This document shows positions 17,267-20,288 of a stretch of 20,288 nucleotides of DNA, in pieces. The notes below the pieces were generated by a model. That model was given only the letters and a program-made list of their open reading frames with translations, made no database searches and was not told the DNA's origin. This stretch comes from Veillonella sp. (GTDB taxonomy: Bacteria; Bacillota; Negativicutes; Veillonellales; Veillonellaceae), in the NCBI GenBank assembly GCA_019419725.1, contig DXZL01000014.1, positions 1 through 20,288 on the forward strand. Direction: 5' to 3'. Every line of letters begins with the position of its first letter. The first letter of the stretch is position 1. Made by a program: the position numbers and the translations under genes.

Positions 17267-17412
17267 AGACAGTATATTACTTAATAAGGGCATACTACAG
17301 ATATATTCAGACCCCAAAAGGTCGATACGAATGGATATCCTATGGAAAAGCACTGCTCTTATTTATCATTATTTGTGTCATTGTCATTAAGGGTGTGACA
17401 TTATTATGGTAG
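17263..17412 (+). CDS. Candidate 49-residue single-pass membrane protein
   Basis: This short open frame starts at GTG 17263, overlapping the proA TGA as GTGA, and ends at TAG 17410-17412, seven bases into nadD. It fills the whole 139-base gap between proA and nadD. The predicted peptide begins MKTVYYLIRAYYRYIQTPKG. After a Tyr- and Arg-rich N-terminal half, residues 28-48 form one hydrophobic helix (GKALLLFIIICVIVIKGVTL), ending in Trp. The positive N-terminal half suggests an N-in orientation. A ribosome-binding-like GGAGAAGG (17243-17250) lies 12 bases upstream, rather far, so coupling from proA would help. I do not recognise the family. Chain-like overlap at both ends and the coherent topology argue for a real gene; the shortness and GTG start argue for caution. 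Confidence 0.55.
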   Translation: MKTVYYLIRAYYRYIQTPKGRYEWISYGKALLLFIIICVIVIKGVTLLW

Positions 17413-18020
17413 AGAAACGTCGTATAGGTATCATAGGTGGAACATTTAATCCTATCCATTTAGGGCATCTAATGATTGCTGAGGTGGCTTGTGAAAGTTT
17501 TAACCTTGAGAAGGTTATTTTCGTGCCAGCACGGATACCACCTCATAAGCAACATGATGTAATAGATAGTCATCATCGATATGCTATGACAGCAGCAGCC
17601 GTGTCAGATAATCCAAATTTTGAAATTTCTGATGTAGAGATGCGTCGTGAAGGCCCTTCGTATACAGTTGATACGATTCAACATTTTAAGATGCTCTATG
17701 GACCAAATGTTGAATTTTACTTTATAGCGGGAACGGATACAATTCGTGCGTTGCCAACGTGGAAATTTATTGAGGAATTATTAGATGAGGTCCACTTTAT
17801 TGGTGCTACAAGACCTGATGGATCTAGTGCAATTGATGAAACATTAGATATTTTAGGACCAAAAGCACGAGAAAAAATACATCTTATGGAGGTTCCTGAG
17901 ATGAAATTATCTGCTACGTATTTGCGAGAGCGGTTACGTTCTGGAAAAACTGTTCGGTACATGTTGCCTAAATGTGTAGTGGAGTATATAGAAGAAAACC
18001 ATATTTATGGGAAGGAATAA
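17406..18020 (+). CDS. nadD: Nicotinate-nucleotide adenylyltransferase
   Basis: NadD joins nicotinate mononucleotide and ATP to make deamido-NAD. The 204-residue protein has the nucleotidyltransferase motif GGTFNPIHLGH at 11-21, the PPHK substrate segment near residue 45, FIAGTDTIRALPTW in the middle and a C-terminal LSATYLRERLRSGK (from about 168) in place of the common ISSTxIR. AAGGG at 17389-17393 is the only nearby ribosome binding site, 12 bases before ATG 17406, within the upstream small frame. Overlap with that frame suggests coupled translation. The next gene starts three bases after its stop. Confidence 0.96.
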   Translation: MVEKRRIGIIGGTFNPIHLGHLMIAEVACESFNLEKVIFVPARIPPHKQHDVIDSHHRYAMTAAAVSDNPNFEISDVEMRREGPSYTVDTIQHFKMLYGPNVEFYFIAGTDTIRALPTWKFIEELLDEVHFIGATRPDGSSAIDETLDILGPKAREKIHLMEVPEMKLSATYLRERLRSGKTVRYMLPKCVVEYIEENHIYGKE

Positions 18021-18023
18021 AGG

Positions 18024-18593
18024 ATGTTATCATTTGATGAAATACAAGTTAGCGTGAGTCAATGGTTGAGTAAAAAACGTTTTAAGCATACTCTTGGCGT
18101 TGTTGAATCAGCCACTCATTTAGCTGAACTTTATGGCGTTGATGTGGAAAAGGCTAGATTAGCCGCATTACTACATGATTGCGCTAAAGAATTGCCTTTA
18201 CAGGATATGCAAAATCTTGTGAAAAGTGAATCTTATGATGCTGATCAAGAATTATTAAGTAATGGTAATCTCTTACATGGTTTAGCTGGTATGATTCGTG
18301 CTAAACATGAATTTTTTATATCTGATAATGAGGTTTTAGAAGCTATTAGGGTTCATACGACTGGAAAGGTACATATGTCTACGCTAGATAAGGTGATATT
18401 TTTAGCAGACTATATTGAGCCTAATCGAAATTTTCCCGGTGTGGATGAGTTGCGTAACGTTTCAGAACTAGATTTAGATAAGGCTGTATTGCTTGGTTTT
18501 GATAATACTATTATTCATCTTATAGAGCAAAAACAATCTATTTATCCTTTGACCATTCTTGGTCGTAATGATGTGTTACAATCTTGTAAATAA
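18024..18593 (+). CDS. yqeK: HD-domain YqeK-type Ap4A hydrolase
   Basis: YqeK proteins are iron-dependent HD hydrolases that split diadenosine tetraphosphate symmetrically into two ADP. The 189-residue protein has the metal-binding residues His22, His51-Asp52 (LLHDCAKEL), His85 (LLHGLAG), His111 (IRVHTTGK) and Asp129 (FLADYIEPNR), all in the expected order. GAAGGA, about eight bases before ATG 18024, is the ribosome binding site. It follows nadD in most Firmicutes, which fits a nucleotide-metabolism role. Confidence 0.93.
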   Translation: MLSFDEIQVSVSQWLSKKRFKHTLGVVESATHLAELYGVDVEKARLAALLHDCAKELPLQDMQNLVKSESYDADQELLSNGNLLHGLAGMIRAKHEFFISDNEVLEAIRVHTTGKVHMSTLDKVIFLADYIEPNRNFPGVDELRNVSELDLDKAVLLGFDNTIIHLIEQKQSIYPLTILGRNDVLQSCK

Positions 18594-18605
18594 TGGAGTT
18601 TATAT

Positions 18606-19727
18606 ATGGAAGAACGTGAACGAGCAAGAGCTCGCCGTCGAAGAAGAAGACGTCAACAAAAGTCATCTGTTAAATGGCCTAGAATTATATTAGCTATTAT
18701 TGTAGTAGTAGCATTACTTGGCGGTATAGGATACGGTCTATATACTGGCGTATCTTATGCATATAGAGCTATTGTAGGTACTACTGAATCAACTGATGCA
18801 TCTGGAGATAATGGAAATAAACAAGATGGTAATACGGTATCTGTAGAGCAAAAAGGCTTAGATAAACCATTATATATTCTTGTTGTCGGTACTGATGATA
18901 ATAATCCCAGTCAAAGTGATAGCTTATTCTTGTTATCTATTAATTTAGATCAAAAGACTATGGATGTTATTGGCATACCTAGTAATAGTAAAATTGATAA
19001 CAGAGATCAGACTGATGCAACAATGCTCAATAGCATCTATGAAAAAGGTGGTATTTATCTAACAAAGGCTGTTATAGAAGATATGTTCCATATTTCTATA
19101 CCATATTATGTTGTAGTTAATCAAAATGCTTTCAAAAAGACTAACGATGTATTAGGAAATCAACAAATCTATGTAGAACAGACTATGGAACACGTGGATG
19201 CAGACGGAAATAAAGATATTGATTTGCAACGAGGATATCAAACATTAGATAGTGATAAGGCTTTATCCTATTTACGGTATTCTGATCCAAAACACGATAC
19301 ATTTACACGTGTACAACGACAAGAAAGATTTTTGAAACTTTGGGTAGAAGAAGAGCATAATTCGTTCTTCTTAACAAATGCATGGCATATTTGGAGAATT
19401 TGGGATCATTATGATAGCAATATTTCTACATTAGATGCTATTAAGCTTGTGTATAATGCTAGCAAAATCAATAAGGAAGAAATCCATTTCTACATTCTTC
19501 CTGGTGAAAAAGAGCTAGTAGGAGATATGACATATTGGAAGGTAAATCCTACTGAAGCACAACGATTAGTAGGCATTACGATGGGAAATTTACCAGCTAA
19601 TGAAATGACACAATTTGTAACAGCTCCAACTAATAGTACAGCCAAGGTTGCACCAGAATCGGAACATAATGGCGGGACTATTACAAAGCCAACAGAACCT
19701 GGTGATGAGAGTAGTAAAAAACGGTAA
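18606..19727 (+). CDS. LytR-CpsA-Psr (LCP) family protein, altered active-site motifs
   Basis: LCP proteins transfer lipid-linked glycan polymers to peptidoglycan or other acceptors at the outer face of the membrane. The 373-residue protein has a very basic cytoplasmic N-terminus (a run of Arg at about 8-16), a transmembrane helix at about 26-48 and an LCP domain at about 88-250. A weakly conserved C-terminal region and a disordered polar tail with Pro, Glu and Thr follow. The block LSYLRYSDPKHDTFTRVQRQERFL (221-244) is typical, with Arg224, Arg235 and Arg239. The first half deviates: the usual RSD reads QSD (Gln103) and the usual SIPRD reads GIPSN (125-127). Loss of these charges could change substrate binding or abolish catalysis. 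GGAG precedes ATG 18606. Placement between yqeK and rsfS is familiar from other Firmicutes. Confidence 0.85.
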   Translation: MEERERARARRRRRRRQQKSSVKWPRIILAIIVVVALLGGIGYGLYTGVSYAYRAIVGTTESTDASGDNGNKQDGNTVSVEQKGLDKPLYILVVGTDDNNPSQSDSLFLLSINLDQKTMDVIGIPSNSKIDNRDQTDATMLNSIYEKGGIYLTKAVIEDMFHISIPYYVVVNQNAFKKTNDVLGNQQIYVEQTMEHVDADGNKDIDLQRGYQTLDSDKALSYLRYSDPKHDTFTRVQRQERFLKLWVEEEHNSFFLTNAWHIWRIWDHYDSNISTLDAIKLVYNASKINKEEIHFYILPGEKELVGDMTYWKVNPTEAQRLVGITMGNLPANEMTQFVTAPTNSTAKVAPESEHNGGTITKPTEPGDESSKKR

Positions 19728-19739
19728 AAGGGGAATAGT

Positions 19740-20102
19740 ATGAAAAATAAAGAAGAAATTAAAGAAATCGTATTACAATTAGCACAAGCTGCTTTCGATA
19801 AAAAAGGTAGAGATATTGAAATCCTCGATTTAGAAGGTGTATCTATGTTAGGTGATTACTTCCTAATTGCTAGTGCGAACAATATCAAGCAATCTCAAAG
19901 TATTGCTGATGAAATGGAAGATAAAGCAGCAGAATTGGGCATGACAGTCAACCACAGAGAAGGTTACCGTGAAGGGGAATGGATTTTACTTGATTTTGGC
20001 GATGTTATTTGTCATGTCTTTGGTGGTGATGAATTGCGCGAATTCTACGGTTTAGAAGAATTGTGGAATGATGCAGTTCGAGTTCCATTTGAAGGAGTAT
20101 AA
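19740..20102 (+). CDS. rsfS: Ribosomal silencing factor RsfS
   Basis: RsfS binds protein L14 (uL14) on the 50S subunit and blocks subunit joining in starved cells. The 120-residue protein has the DUF143 core: EILDLEGVSMLGDYFLIASA, SQSIADEMED, HREGYREGEWILLDFGDVICHVF and the final REFYGLEELWNDA. AAGGGG precedes ATG 19740. It closes the conserved nadD-yqeK-LCP-rsfS string. One base separates its stop from the next ATG. Confidence 0.97.
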   Translation: MKNKEEIKEIVLQLAQAAFDKKGRDIEILDLEGVSMLGDYFLIASANNIKQSQSIADEMEDKAAELGMTVNHREGYREGEWILLDFGDVICHVFGGDELREFYGLEELWNDAVRVPFEGV

Positions 20103-20103
20103 T

Positions 20104-20288
20104 ATGGCTACAGAATTGTTGGAAAATACAATTGCCACATTAAAAGTATTGCGTACTAGTGACCAAGGGGCCTTTCTAGATGGTCAAACAGGCAATACAA
20201 ATGATGATATTTTGCTTCATAAGGATCAACAAACATCTCCAGTTGCTATTGGTGATGAGGTAGAGGTATTTTTATATCGCGATCCAAA
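20104..20288 (+). CDS. CvfB-like S1-domain RNA-binding protein, 3'-partial
   Basis: An open frame from ATG 20104, with GAAGGAG about nine bases upstream, runs off the right edge after 61 codons. The visible part (starting MATELLENTIATLKVLRTSD, then GAFLDG, DDILLHKDQQ, and IGDEVEVFLYRDPK) matches the first S1-like domain of the CvfB/YitL family. These are cytoplasmic RNA-binding proteins with several S1 domains and a C-terminal winged helix; Staphylococcus CvfB affects virulence gene expression. Only the first domain can be seen, so the assignment rests on a short stretch. Confidence 0.8.
   Translation, partial: MATELLENTIATLKVLRTSDQGAFLDGQTGNTNDDILLHKDQQTSPVAIGDEVEVFLYRDP

Overview
The window is a gene-dense chromosomal segment. 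All supported genes lie on the + strand, most junctions are a few bases or overlapping, and only one gap exceeds 100 bases. I see no tRNA, rRNA, CRISPR array, insertion sequence or phage gene. The A+T-rich codon use, the conserved Firmicutes-type gene strings (secA-prfB; obgE-yhbY-proB-proA-nadD-yqeK-LCP-rsfS) and the csaB region suggest a member of the Negativicutes, most likely Veillonella or a close relative. These are Firmicutes with an outer membrane. The genus is inferred from remembered protein resemblance, not from a search.

Layout. (1) 1-2420: secA, cut at the window's left edge, closed by a clear intrinsic terminator. (2) 2542-3649: prfB (release factor 2), which needs a programmed +1 frameshift at 2608-2614. 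The frame-0 stop is UAA rather than the usual UGA. (3) 3658-7501: an envelope trio of a DUF2993 (LmeA-like) protein, a DUF5693-type polytopic membrane protein and CsaB pyruvyl transferase. (4) 7535-9303: a transketolase split into N- and C-terminal subunits. (5) 9318-13227: ftsE, ftsX, a coiled-coil M23 peptidase with intact zinc ligands, and an S41 C-terminal processing peptidase. (6) 13245-17266: obgE, the CRM-domain gene yhbY, and proB-proA. (7) 17263-20288: a 49-codon candidate small membrane protein, nadD, yqeK, an LCP-family protein with altered motif residues, rsfS, and the start of a CvfB-like S1 RNA-binding protein cut at the right edge.

How the genes work together. Sections 3, 5 and the LCP gene concern the cell envelope: polymer modification and attachment, division-linked peptidoglycan cleavage, and periplasmic proteolysis. 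The rest is housekeeping: protein export, translation termination, ribosome assembly and silencing (Obg, YhbY, RsfS), proline synthesis (ProB, ProA) and NAD synthesis (NadD). After the secA terminator I found no other convincing terminator, so transcripts may run through many genes. A weak promoter candidate precedes proB.

The points most worth checking are the UAA prfB frameshift site, the 49-codon membrane ORF between proA and nadD, the non-canonical LCP protein, and the FtsEX/M23/Ctp cassette beside a CsaB locus in a presumed diderm.
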